From: Candidatus Bathyarchaeota archaeon
GTDB lineage: Archaea > Thermoproteota > Bathyarchaeia > TCS64
Length of the DNA stretch: 64,000 bases
Direction: 5' to 3'
Assembly: GCA_018396865.1 (NCBI GenBank)
Contig: JAGTRB010000008.1
Coordinates: forward strand, 34,789 to 98,788
The notes below the pieces were generated by a model that was given only the letters and a program-made list of their open reading frames with translations, searched no databases and was not told where the DNA came from. Positions 57,399 to 64,000 of this stretch are shown piece after piece. Within the stretch, counting starts at the first letter, position 1; each line of letters begins with the position of its first letter. Made by a program: the position numbers and the translations under genes.

Positions 57399-58981
57399 CA
57401 GGTCTCCATCCTCTTCGGCGTGAAGATGTCCGCCTCTGGTGGAAGGGGGTTGAGAACCCCGAGGGTGATGAGGGTGTCGGCTAGGAGCTCGAGGGCTGAG
57501 AACCTGTACTCCTCTAACGCCTTCCTGTTTGACCTCTCAGGCATGCCCGTAGAGAGGGCCTCTAGTCCTTCCTCTCCATCGGTCCTCCTCTGATATGCTA
57601 TCTGGTCAATCCATGAGATCGCCTCATAGGCCTTGGGGTGTTCGTCTAGGCATTCGAGGAGGCTTGAGCCCATTGTGAGGAGGTGCTCAAGCTCCTCCCC
57701 TAGGGCCTCCCTGTCGAACTCCTCTCCCAGGCCCGTCAGGATGGCGACGCCCACGTCCCTGATGGCGTACCACATTATATCCTCGACAGCCATGTCATGC
57801 TTGGCCATGGTCAGCCTTGGGTCCTCCTCAAACCCTACCAGGTCTGGGTTTAGGCGGATCCTGCCTCTAAGGGCGAGCTTCAACCCCTTCGCCGCGTCCT
57901 CTAGGGTACAGACCCTCCTATCCCTCATCTCCGCCATGGAGATGGTGTGGTCGAGGGCCTTTATGCTTCCCCTTATGCTTGCCCCCCTCTCTATGTTCGG
58001 GCATTGCCTTGTGTATCTGGAGGTCTTGTTTATCACATCGATTATCCACCAGGGGGCTACAGCCATCCTCCCAATAGCCTTTGGATCTATCCATGAGGCC
58101 CGTTTCTCTTCCTCACCTCTCCTTTCCTTGAAGAATCCGTTTTGAATCCTCAGCCTCTCCTTAAGCATTATCTCCCTCTCCACGGGCTCTTCGGGCAGGT
58201 CCATGGGTATCATCTCCAGCCTGTCCAGGAGGGGTTCTGGGATCCTGTTCACGTGGGCGAATCCGGATGGGTTTCCTGTGGCTATGAAGAATATGTCTAT
58301 CGGGCGCTCCCAGTTGTACTCCTCCAGGATGATCTTACCCTCCTGGAGGATGGGGTGGAAGAGGACCTGGACCTTTGTTGGGATGGCGGGGAGCTCATCC
58401 ACACAGACGATCCCCCTGTTCCCCCTGAGGATCCCTGTCCCTATGAAGACCTTGGGGTCGGAGGGGTTCTCCCCCTGGACTATTGCCTGGATGTCCTTTA
58501 CCCCTAGGATCTTCGCCTCATTGGTATACTCGTTCCCCTGGATCCTACTAAACCTCTCCCTCCCAGATATGAACTCTACCCCGAACTCTTCGGCTGGGTC
58601 CTCGGCCTCCCTGCACCTAGGGCAGAGCCAGTCCCTGGGCCACTTTGGGTCGCAGTTGTAGGGGCACCCCCTCACCTTAGGAGCGGGGGGGAGGAGCTTA
58701 GCCAGGGCCTCCGCGAGACGGGTCTTCCCAGTCCCCTCCCTGGAGACAAGGTAGGGATGGCTGCAGCTCAAGACAGAGAGGATGACATCCCTCTTTGTCT
58801 CCTCCCTCCCATCAATATCGGGCAGCGGGTCCTCCCCAGCCCTGAGCTTCCTCAGCACCATGTACCTGAGTTCATATCTTACGGGGAGGGGGCTGTAACC
58901 CCTGAGATCAACCATGGGATCTTGAATACTCCCCTCTAGATCATCTCTGTGATTGGAAGCTTTTCCTGAAGTTTTACCCAT
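57398..58981 (-). CDS. AAA+ ATPase, MoxR/Mg-chelatase (ChlI) type with zinc-finger insert
   Basis: About 527 residues from the ATG at 58981, which has GGAAGG before it; the longer frame to 59233 overlaps the divergent helicase and lacks coding sense. Walker A reads SREGTGKT (about residues 79-86), with Ser where Gly or Ala is usual. An insert with Cys 106, 110, 120 and 123 (CPYNC, CPRC) likely binds zinc. Walker B is GIVCVDELPAI, and a sensor/arginine-finger region reads FFIATGNPSG, EPLLDRLEM. The gene is coupled to the VWA gene downstream. Confidence 0.87.
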   Translation of the reverse strand: MGKTSGKASNHRDDLEGSIQDPMVDLRGYSPLPVRYELRYMVLRKLRAGEDPLPDIDGREETKRDVILSVLSCSHPYLVSREGTGKTRLAEALAKLLPPAPKVRGCPYNCDPKWPRDWLCPRCREAEDPAEEFGVEFISGRERFSRIQGNEYTNEAKILGVKDIQAIVQGENPSDPKVFIGTGILRGNRGIVCVDELPAIPTKVQVLFHPILQEGKIILEEYNWERPIDIFFIATGNPSGFAHVNRIPEPLLDRLEMIPMDLPEEPVEREIMLKERLRIQNGFFKERRGEEEKRASWIDPKAIGRMAVAPWWIIDVINKTSRYTRQCPNIERGASIRGSIKALDHTISMAEMRDRRVCTLEDAAKGLKLALRGRIRLNPDLVGFEEDPRLTMAKHDMAVEDIMWYAIRDVGVAILTGLGEEFDREALGEELEHLLTMGSSLLECLDEHPKAYEAISWIDQIAYQRRTDGEEGLEALSTGMPERSNRKALEEYRFSALELLADTLITLGVLNPLPPEADIFTPKRMET

Positions 58982-59005
58982 CGACTTCCTTCCTATGGTG
59001 ATGAG

Positions 59006-59021
59006 GAGAGATTTAAATGAG
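59006..59021. promoter_or_regulatory. Palindromic A/T box between the AAA+ and helicase genes
   Basis: GATTTAAAT at about 59010-59018 within GAGATTTAAATGAG reads as TATA-like on both strands. On the minus strand it lies about 30 bases before the AAA+ ATG at 58981, fitting a promoter. For the divergent helicase it would be about 75 bases from the proposed start. Confidence 0.4.
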
Positions 59022-59093
59022 AGGGCTGGGGGGCGGGCCATAGTTCCCTCATTCAATCCTCCAAACAGTCTTAACCTCCTCCTAAGCCGATAT

Positions 59094-60782
59094 ATGATGA
59101 GGTTAAATTCTCTGGAGCTATTCTCTAGGTTGGAAAGGTCTGCCGTGTCTAGCCCAAGAACCCTCACCCTCTCAGAACTTGAGTTCAGCCTCCCCCGCCC
59201 TGAGCATCCCTCATGGGAGTTGCTCAGGTTCACAGACTACCTAGGCCTAGAGGAGGCCACCGGTAGAGGAGTCTACCAACTGAGCCTAGAGAAGTGCGCC
59301 ACCCTTAGAGAGGATGAGATCCGCAGGATCAGCCGGTATGGGGTCCTATTATCGGAGGAGGTCTTGAGGGAGATATCTAGGCTGAGGGGGGAGAAGATTG
59401 TAAACATCGACCTGTGGGGTGGGGACCTCGTCTTGACCGCTACTAGGGGGGCTGAGGGCCTCCTCCAGGGCTATGCAGAATATGAGCCTAAGACCTCGAC
59501 CTATAGGTCTAAGCCTAGAAGCCTCTGGAATATCCTAGAGGGGCTTCAGGGGAGGTGCAGGGTGAAACTCGGGTTAAACCTTGATCTTGGATTATCCTTC
59601 ACGCCCAGCCCATCCTTCAGGCTCAGGAGCTATCAGGCCAGGTGCTACGAGGCTTGGAGGAGGATGGGCTTCAGGGGTGTTATAGCCCTGCCCACCGCCG
59701 CTGGGAAGACCTTCCTAGCCCTGCAGGCCATCTCAGACCTCAGGGTTAGAACCCTGATAATCGTCCCCTTCATAGAGCTCCTCCACCAGTGGAAGAGGAG
59801 GCTCATCGACTACCTCGATATCCCCAAGGAGAGGATTGGGTTGTATGGCGGTGGGAGCCGAGATGTGGATGAGGTCACGATAATAACCTACGACTCAGCC
59901 TACCTGAACGCCGAGGAGCTCTCAGGCAGATTTATGCTCCTTGTGGCTGATGAGGCCCACCACTCGGTGGCTCAGGAGTACAGGAGGATCTTCGACCTCA
60001 GCATAGCCAGGTACAGGATGGGCTTGACGGGCACCCCATTGAGGAGCGACGGCCTCCACAGGGATTATGAGGAGCTCATAGGGCCCCTGATAAAGACGGT
60101 CTCGGAGGAGGAGCTCCAGAGGATGGGCTACATAGCGGGTTACAGGGTGGTGAGGGCCTATGTGGATCTGGATCCCGAGGCGATGATGGAGTATGAGAGG
60201 TGTATGGAGGTGTATGAGGATTACTGCCGGAGCTCCATGCCATGGGTTAAGGATCCTGTGGAGAGGTTTCACCTATGCCTAAGACGCGCTGCTGGGGATC
60301 AGAGGGCGAGGGAGGCCCTGAGGGCTAGGAACAGGGCGAGGATGATAGCCCTCAGCGGGGAGGAGAAGGTTGAGAGGGTTGGGGAGCTACTCTCCAGATA
60401 CTGGGATAGGAAGGTGCTCATCTTCAGCAGGTATGTGGACATTGTGAGGATGGTGAGCAGGAGGTACCTGATACCTCTGATAGTGGCGGAGACCTCCAAC
60501 GAGGAGAGGAGGGCCATACTCGAGATGTTCAGGAGGGGGGAGGTCACGAAGCTGGCCTCCGGGATGACCCTTGAGGAGGGATTGGATCTCCCAGACGCCC
60601 AGGTTGGGATCATCATAAGCGGCTCAGGGAGCAACAGGGAGTACCTCCAGAGGATAGGCAGGCTCCTCAGGCCCAAGGTGGAGGAGGCGCTGGTCATAGA
60701 GCTCGTCACCAGGGGAACCCTAGACCAGCAGCTGAGCTCTAGGAGGAGGAAGTTCAGGGTGTGGCCTAAGGCGGGCTCATGA
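59094..60782 (+). CDS. XPB-type DNA helicase (SF2)
   Basis: About 562 residues from the ATG at 59094 (ATGATG); earlier in-frame starts overlap the divergent AAA+ gene. Helicase motifs are in order: LPTAAGKTFLALQ (Walker A, about residue 200), VADEAHHS (DEAH, about 286), LTGTPLRSDG (III), FSRYVDIV, and QRIGRLLRP (VI). An N-terminal domain of the archaeal XPB type precedes them. XPB works with the Bax1 nuclease encoded 65 bp downstream, thought to act in nucleotide excision repair. Confidence 0.9.
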   Translation: MMRLNSLELFSRLERSAVSSPRTLTLSELEFSLPRPEHPSWELLRFTDYLGLEEATGRGVYQLSLEKCATLREDEIRRISRYGVLLSEEVLREISRLRGEKIVNIDLWGGDLVLTATRGAEGLLQGYAEYEPKTSTYRSKPRSLWNILEGLQGRCRVKLGLNLDLGLSFTPSPSFRLRSYQARCYEAWRRMGFRGVIALPTAAGKTFLALQAISDLRVRTLIIVPFIELLHQWKRRLIDYLDIPKERIGLYGGGSRDVDEVTIITYDSAYLNAEELSGRFMLLVADEAHHSVAQEYRRIFDLSIARYRMGLTGTPLRSDGLHRDYEELIGPLIKTVSEEELQRMGYIAGYRVVRAYVDLDPEAMMEYERCMEVYEDYCRSSMPWVKDPVERFHLCLRRAAGDQRAREALRARNRARMIALSGEEKVERVGELLSRYWDRKVLIFSRYVDIVRMVSRRYLIPLIVAETSNEERRAILEMFRRGEVTKLASGMTLEEGLDLPDAQVGIIISGSGSNREYLQRIGRLLRPKVEEALVIELVTRGTLDQQLSSRRRKFRVWPKAGS

Positions 60783-60847
60783 ATACATGGCATGGGATTT
60801 GATGAGGAGATAAGGGGGCACCATCTCCCTGAGGGAAGCACCTGCGG

Positions 60848-62122
60848 ATGGATGGGGTCAAGGGGATGTTCCCTAGGAAGCTTCTGAGGTATCGATTGAG
60901 GAGGGGTGTCATCTACCCCCATTTCCTTGACGCCGGAGACCCTGAACATATTAGGATGGCGGAGGGGGTCGTAGAGTTCTATGAGGCGTGGCTTGGAGGG
61001 GAGAGGGGGAGGATACCCTTCGAGGAGCTCATCTACGAGGTCGGTGATGATAGGCTGGCCAAGGGGCTGAGCTACGCCATGATGCACCTCTACCAGTTCA
61101 CCTCGAGGGGGGCTGAGCCCGGCCTTAAAATAAGGCCTCTGGAGCTTAGGCTGAGGCTCTTCAAGGCCGTCGGCTCGACCAAGCCCGGGTTCTCTGAGGA
61201 CAGGCTCAGAACCCTCAAGGAGTTCATAGAGTCGCATCAGGAGGAGCTGGGAGCCCTAAGCCTCGAGGAGGTTGAGGAGTACCTATGGAGCGATGATCCG
61301 AGGGGATTCATCCTCTCCAGGAGGGCGGGCCGCCCAAGCCCTGAGGAGGTGATCAGATGCTACAACATGGAGGTTTTGGACACCATCCTCTCAAACTCCA
61401 AGATGATCACCTTCTCCACCAAGGGGAGCAGGAAGATGCCTCTCGGAACCTTCGTGAAGAGGCTTGTGAGGATGGTCAAGGAGCTCGGACTGATCTATGA
61501 GGGGCGTATGAATGATGACCTGGCCAAGGTGGGGATCTACGGCCCCATCGAGCTCTTCGGGAGACCCACAAGGTATGCCTGGAGGCTCTCAACCCTGTTC
61601 AATAGGGCCTTCCCAGTCCTCAGGGAGGCCTCGAGTTGGACCCTAGAGGTGATGGTCCACCTGAGGAGGGGGGATTTCCCCTGCATATTGACCAACGAAA
61701 ACCTCCCGGAGCTCAGCGGAGGCCTGAAACCCCCCGAGCCGTTGAAGCCCATCTTCGACAGCGGGGTTGAGGAGAGGTTCTATAACATCATGAGGACCGT
61801 TGAGAGCTTCAGGGTCTTGAGGGAGGCGGAGCCGGTTATAGTGGGGGGCACATTGATAGTCCCGGACTTCGTCATTGAACGGCCGGACGGGGTTAAGTAC
61901 TACCTCGAGATAATAGGCTACTGGAGGCCTGAGTACACTGCGAAGAAGAGGGCGAAGCTCCAGGAGCTTGAGAGGCTCGGATTCAAAAACATCATTCTCC
62001 TAGTAGACCATGAATACTCAAGATACTTTGAGGATATAGGCTATCCAACCTTCACCTACAAGATGAGGGGGAACAGGCTGGAGGCCCCCTACGGAAGAAT
62101 AGTCAAACTGATAACCAGTTGA
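60848..62122 (+). CDS. bax1: Bax1 nuclease (DUF790), XPB partner
   Basis: 424 residues (ATG at 60848; ATG at 60866 also possible, giving MFPRKLLRYRLRRG). Bax1 binds XPB and cuts DNA near bubbles in archaea. The nuclease core is near the C-terminus: LIVPDFVIERPDG with the catalytic Asp, then YYLEIIGYWRPEYTAKK. The N-terminal RKLLRYRLRRGVIYPHFLD is typical of DUF790. Same strand as the helicase, which supports the pair. Confidence 0.9.
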   Translation: MDGVKGMFPRKLLRYRLRRGVIYPHFLDAGDPEHIRMAEGVVEFYEAWLGGERGRIPFEELIYEVGDDRLAKGLSYAMMHLYQFTSRGAEPGLKIRPLELRLRLFKAVGSTKPGFSEDRLRTLKEFIESHQEELGALSLEEVEEYLWSDDPRGFILSRRAGRPSPEEVIRCYNMEVLDTILSNSKMITFSTKGSRKMPLGTFVKRLVRMVKELGLIYEGRMNDDLAKVGIYGPIELFGRPTRYAWRLSTLFNRAFPVLREASSWTLEVMVHLRRGDFPCILTNENLPELSGGLKPPEPLKPIFDSGVEERFYNIMRTVESFRVLREAEPVIVGGTLIVPDFVIERPDGVKYYLEIIGYWRPEYTAKKRAKLQELERLGFKNIILLVDHEYSRYFEDIGYPTFTYKMRGNRLEAPYGRIVKLITS

Positions 62123-62888
62123 CAGCCAGACCCAGAATCCACGTTAAAGAAACAAATTCGCCTCGTTACATCTCCCTATAGTCTTAAACAGTCTAGGGTT
62201 TTATGCATGTTAAGCCTGGCACCGTATCATGTGCTTGGTCGAATGAGATGACCTTTCTATCTGTCATACTCGTTTAAATAACCGAAGATTAGGTCATTTT
62301 CTAGAAGAAGCATTATTCGGTCAGCCTCTCTCATCCTCTGTCTCATTTATGGCGGTCAGCTCAGCCCCTTTTTCCGAGTCTACTGAAAGATTTTTTATGT
62401 TGAACGCTTCATGAAGAGCTTGAAACAGGTCTGATGGAAGAGGAATTATTTTCAGGTGGTCTCCAGCATTTATGATCAAAGCTTTTCGTCCTATTTCAAG
62501 CGACTCTGTTTTGGTATTGTAAGCCTTCCTTTATCATCAAGTTCGAGTATACTCAACTCCCACTTAGATTATAATAAGTTCAAATTGGGATTTAAACATT
62601 TTTTAAGAATGAAGTGGGAAAATTATATGTCTTAAGAGACATTCTTGATGTTGCATCTGTGGAAGCACCAACAACGAAAAATGAGAAATTTTGAATATAG
62701 TCCCTTGGCCTCATCGTAGTGCGCTATCCATATGCATTTAATATGAGATGAGCCAAAACTAAATACACCTAGTTGATAATAGGCTTGAGGAGATGCCTGA
62801 GATCATGGCGCTGACTTCGGATGCCATATTACAGAGGATCTCAGAGAGCATATAAGATATTAGAAGATATGGCGTTAGGAGGATCGGT
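62123..62888. other. Gene-poor region with decayed toxin-antitoxin genes
   Basis: About 770 bases after bax1 with no intact gene. It holds an AbrB-like pseudogene on the minus strand and the start of an MNT nucleotidyltransferase remnant on the plus strand, each listed separately. 62123-62320 and 62560-62790 are A/T-rich and show nothing else I can support. Confidence 0.6.
62321..62556 (-). pseudogene. AbrB/MazE/SpoVT-type antitoxin, frameshifted
   Basis: From TTG 62556 one frame encodes SILELDDKGRLTIPK, the classic AbrB-type DNA-binding start, then hits a stop soon after. A second frame continues with ESLEIGRKALIINAGDHLK, then IIPLPSDLFQALHEAFNIKN and an acidic tail to the stop at 62321. 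The two frames meet at about 62505-62512, where an out-of-frame deletion of the linking residues best explains the break. No adjacent toxin gene survives. Confidence 0.75.
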
Positions 62889-62906
62889 CTATTTGGCTCG
62901 TATGCT
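62793..62906 (+). pseudogene. MNT-type nucleotidyltransferase, truncated and interrupted
   Basis: From ATG 62793, preceded by GAGGAG, the frame encodes AILQRISESI, a TAA stop at 62853-62855, then DIRRYGVRRIGLFGSYA. The last segment matches the GSxA/G active-site start of minimal nucleotidyltransferases (the antitoxin or toxin half of HEPN/MNT pairs). The similarity ends abruptly at about 62906, where the antisense strand becomes PIN-domain code. So the gene is broken by both a stop codon and a deletion. Confidence 0.7.
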
Positions 62907-63113
62907 TTTCTTTGTGAAGTCAATAACAGGAAGAAGTAGAACCTCCCTTACTGGTTTGGCATATTTTTGAAGACCATAAAGTATTTCATGGAGGCTTATA
63001 ACTGCTATGCCTATCTCTTCTCCTCTTTCCAGAATTCTTTTTAGGGCTTCATCTCCCTTCTCCGATCTCTTATCAATGATCTCGATCAGGATGTCGGTAT
63101 CCAATATTATCAT
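62889..63113 (-). pseudogene. vapC: VapC/PIN-domain toxin, C-terminally truncated
   Basis: 74 residues, about half of the usual 130. The start MIILDTDILIEIID has the first catalytic Asp and the middle has SLHEILYGL with the conserved Glu. The sequence ends at DFTKKSIRAK, the last residues being read from the antisense of the MNT remnant. The later Asp residues of the PIN active site are lost, so it is probably inactive. It overlaps the vapB stop by 4 bp. Confidence 0.8.
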
Positions 63114-63322
63114 ATTCTACGTTCAGCCCTAAGGGATTGGATCTCCGACAACATCTTCTCCTTCTCTTCTAATTCTACGCAGCCCCTTAGCCTGGTCAGG
63201 GTTTCCAGAGGGTCCATGCCTTCCAGTAGCCTCTCGAAGAGTTTACTGAAGCTCTCGCCCTCCCTCTTAACCCTCACCAGCCTTTCATAGACCTCTTCTT
63301 TTATCGTTATAGTCTTCGGCAT
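63110..63322 (-). CDS. vapB: VapB-type antitoxin
   Basis: 70 residues with the COG1753/DUF217 VapB pattern: MPKTITIKEEVYERLVRVK, then ESFSKLFERLLEG and a charged helix. It would bind and block the PIN toxin next to it and repress its own promoter. The reading frame is intact although its toxin is cut short. AAAATATATATTTAAAC at about 63341-63360 on the minus strand is a strong TATA-like element. Confidence 0.87.
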   Translation of the reverse strand: MPKTITIKEEVYERLVRVKREGESFSKLFERLLEGMDPLETLTRLRGCVELEEKEKMLSEIQSLRAERRI

Positions 63323-63340
63323 GGTCTTCTTGCAAAGAGA

Positions 63341-63357
63341 TGTTTAAATATATATTT
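63341..63357 (-). promoter_or_regulatory. TATA box of vapBC
   Basis: Minus-strand TTAAAATATATATTTAA about 20-37 bases upstream of the vapB ATG at 63322; typical archaeal TATA composition and distance. Confidence 0.5.
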
Positions 63358-63630
63358 TAACATTGTTGGGCGAGGCGCTTCCTTCCCAAGAATGATACCT
63401 TTAAGGGAGGAGCACTAAGGAGACCTTCCGACCAAACTTCCTCTCTCTTCCCTCGGTTTGAGATAATAGGACCTTCTCTGCAATCTTCTCCCTATTGAGG
63501 TAGGTGGTTACAGCATTAAGCCGAAAGCTGATATAGGAGCCCCATCATTTCGGCGATTTAACTTATCTCTCCGGAATATATCGGATCAGTCTTATGGATG
63601 ATCTCAATCTTATGGGGCTTCCGGTCGGGC
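63358..63630. other. Intergenic region between vapB and the repeat coiled-coil gene
   Basis: About 270 bases. On the minus strand one frame of about 50 codons (63401-63550) reads protein-like, including NAVTTYLNREKIAEKVLLSQ, but it has no start codon and is closed at both ends, so it may be another gene remnant. Nothing else supported. Confidence 0.35.
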
Positions 63631-64000
63631 TTAGCCTTTGGCTCCTCTTCTTATGAACTCGTCTATCAGGTTTGAGAGCCTATCAACGGCTCTTGTGAGC
63701 TCCTCCCTAGTTCTTATGAGCTCAGCTGATATGGAGTCGTATCTTCCAGCCATCTCCTCAAAGCTCTTATTAACATCGGTGTGCATCTCCTTGATACTCT
63801 CCCTTATACCAGTAGTCTCATCCTTCAAATCCTTATGCATCTCCTTGATACTCTCCCTTATACCAGTAGTCTCATCCTTCAAATCCTTATGCATCTCCTT
63901 GATACTCTCCCTTATACCAGTAGTCTCATCCTTCAAATCCTTATGCATCTCCTTGATACTCTCCCTTATACCAGTAGTCTCATCCTTCAAATCCTTATGC
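63631..64000 (-). CDS. Coiled-coil protein built of 18-residue repeats (partial)
   Basis: The frame runs off the right edge, so only the C-terminal 123 or so residues are visible. They comprise four near-identical units KDETTGIRESIKEMHKDL (18 residues each), then a non-repeat helix VNKSFEEMAGRYDSISAELI and RTREELTRAVDRLSNLIDEF, ending RRGAKG. The whole is helical and highly charged. Similar tails occur in proteins of the coiled-coil or DUF3782 kind, but I cannot name it. Its upstream part and start are outside the window. Confidence 0.65.
   Translation of the reverse strand, partial: HKDLKDETTGIRESIKEMHKDLKDETTGIRESIKEMHKDLKDETTGIRESIKEMHKDLKDETTGIRESIKEMHTDVNKSFEEMAGRYDSISAELIRTREELTRAVDRLSNLIDEFIRRGAKG
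63785..64000 (-). repeat. Four tandem 54-bp repeats, perfect at the DNA level
   Basis: Units at 63785-63838, 63839-63892, 63893-63946 and 63947-64000, each 54 bp (18 codons), in phase with the coding frame. By eye they are identical, and the array reaches the window end, so the true copy number is unknown. Identity at third positions points to very recent expansion or homogenisation. Confidence 0.95.

Noticed and set aside
58982..59233. Long N-terminus of the AAA+ gene and of the helicase running through each other
   Set aside because: Both extensions lie on opposite strands of the same DNA. A ribosome-binding sequence supports the AAA+ start at 58981, and family length supports the helicase start near 59094.
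63785..64000. CRISPR array
   Set aside because: The repeats are directly adjacent with no spacers, are 54 bp, and are in phase with a coding frame.

Overview
The window is archaeal chromosomal DNA, most likely from a thermophilic member of the TACK/Thermoproteota group. It carries one 16S-23S rRNA operon with an archaeal 16S, archaeal TATA-box promoters, an A/V-type ATP synthase, GGPP synthase with geranylgeranyl reductase, the AcnX/UbiD branch of the archaeal mevalonate pathway, pantoate kinase, XPB-Bax1 and a UPF0148 zinc-ribbon protein. GC-rich rRNA, heavy AGG/AGA arginine use and many TTG/GTG starts fit a thermophile. The 16S looks closest to Bathyarchaeia-like or Caldarchaeales-like sequences, but I cannot place it without a tree.

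Layout: 1-3.2 kb holds the A-type ATP synthase genes (order F-H-E-A-B, minus strand). From 3.4 to 15.4 kb is one long minus-strand operon for a headless complex I (A-B-C-D-H-I-JN-JC-K-N-L-M-M) with four antiporter-like subunits and no NADH module. From 15.8 to 21.7 kb are tatC, tatA and a Tat-exported, membrane-bound formate dehydrogenase (NrfD-type anchor, Fe-S subunit, catalytic subunit), with fdhE divergent at 21.9 kb. From 23.5 to 30.4 kb is a lipid/quinone region: B12-binding radical SAM protein, ArsA-type ATPase, UbiE-like methyltransferase, MenA/UbiA prenyltransferase, GGPP synthase and geranylgeranyl reductase. From 30.7 to 38.6 kb are cofactor and metalloenzyme maturation genes: mobA, a MoeB/ThiF-type E1, hypE, hypF-C-D and fdhD. 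Then come a polysaccharide flippase and a zinc-ribbon coiled-coil protein resembling CdvA-like proteins.

42.6-47.6 kb is the rRNA operon, with recognisable processing stems around both rRNAs, no tRNA in the spacer and no linked 5S. 47.7-56 kb carries housekeeping genes: TRAM-like protein, ATP-NAD-kinase-like protein, phosphoesterase, a small possible proteasome-chaperone-like protein, UbiD + AcnX large/small (modified mevalonate route), thymidylate kinase, UPF0148 and pantoate kinase. 56-62 kb has a VWA/MoxR-type AAA+ pair divergent from the XPB helicase-Bax1 nuclease pair. 62.3-64 kb is a small accessory patch with decayed toxin-antitoxin genes (AbrB-like, MNT nucleotidyltransferase, truncated PIN toxin with its VapB) and a coiled-coil gene made of perfect 54-bp repeats running off the window.

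Taken together the genes suggest a respiratory chain in which formate is oxidised outside the membrane, electrons enter a (mena)quinone pool, and a headless complex I and ATP synthase handle proton energy. The Mo/W-cofactor and hydrogenase maturation genes support these or linked enzymes outside the window. The most unusual points are the fourth antiporter subunit with loss of a normally conserved lysine in three of the four, the toxin-gene deletion scar, the repeat-built coiled-coil protein, and two genes whose protein homology begins upstream of any ATG/GTG/TTG codon.
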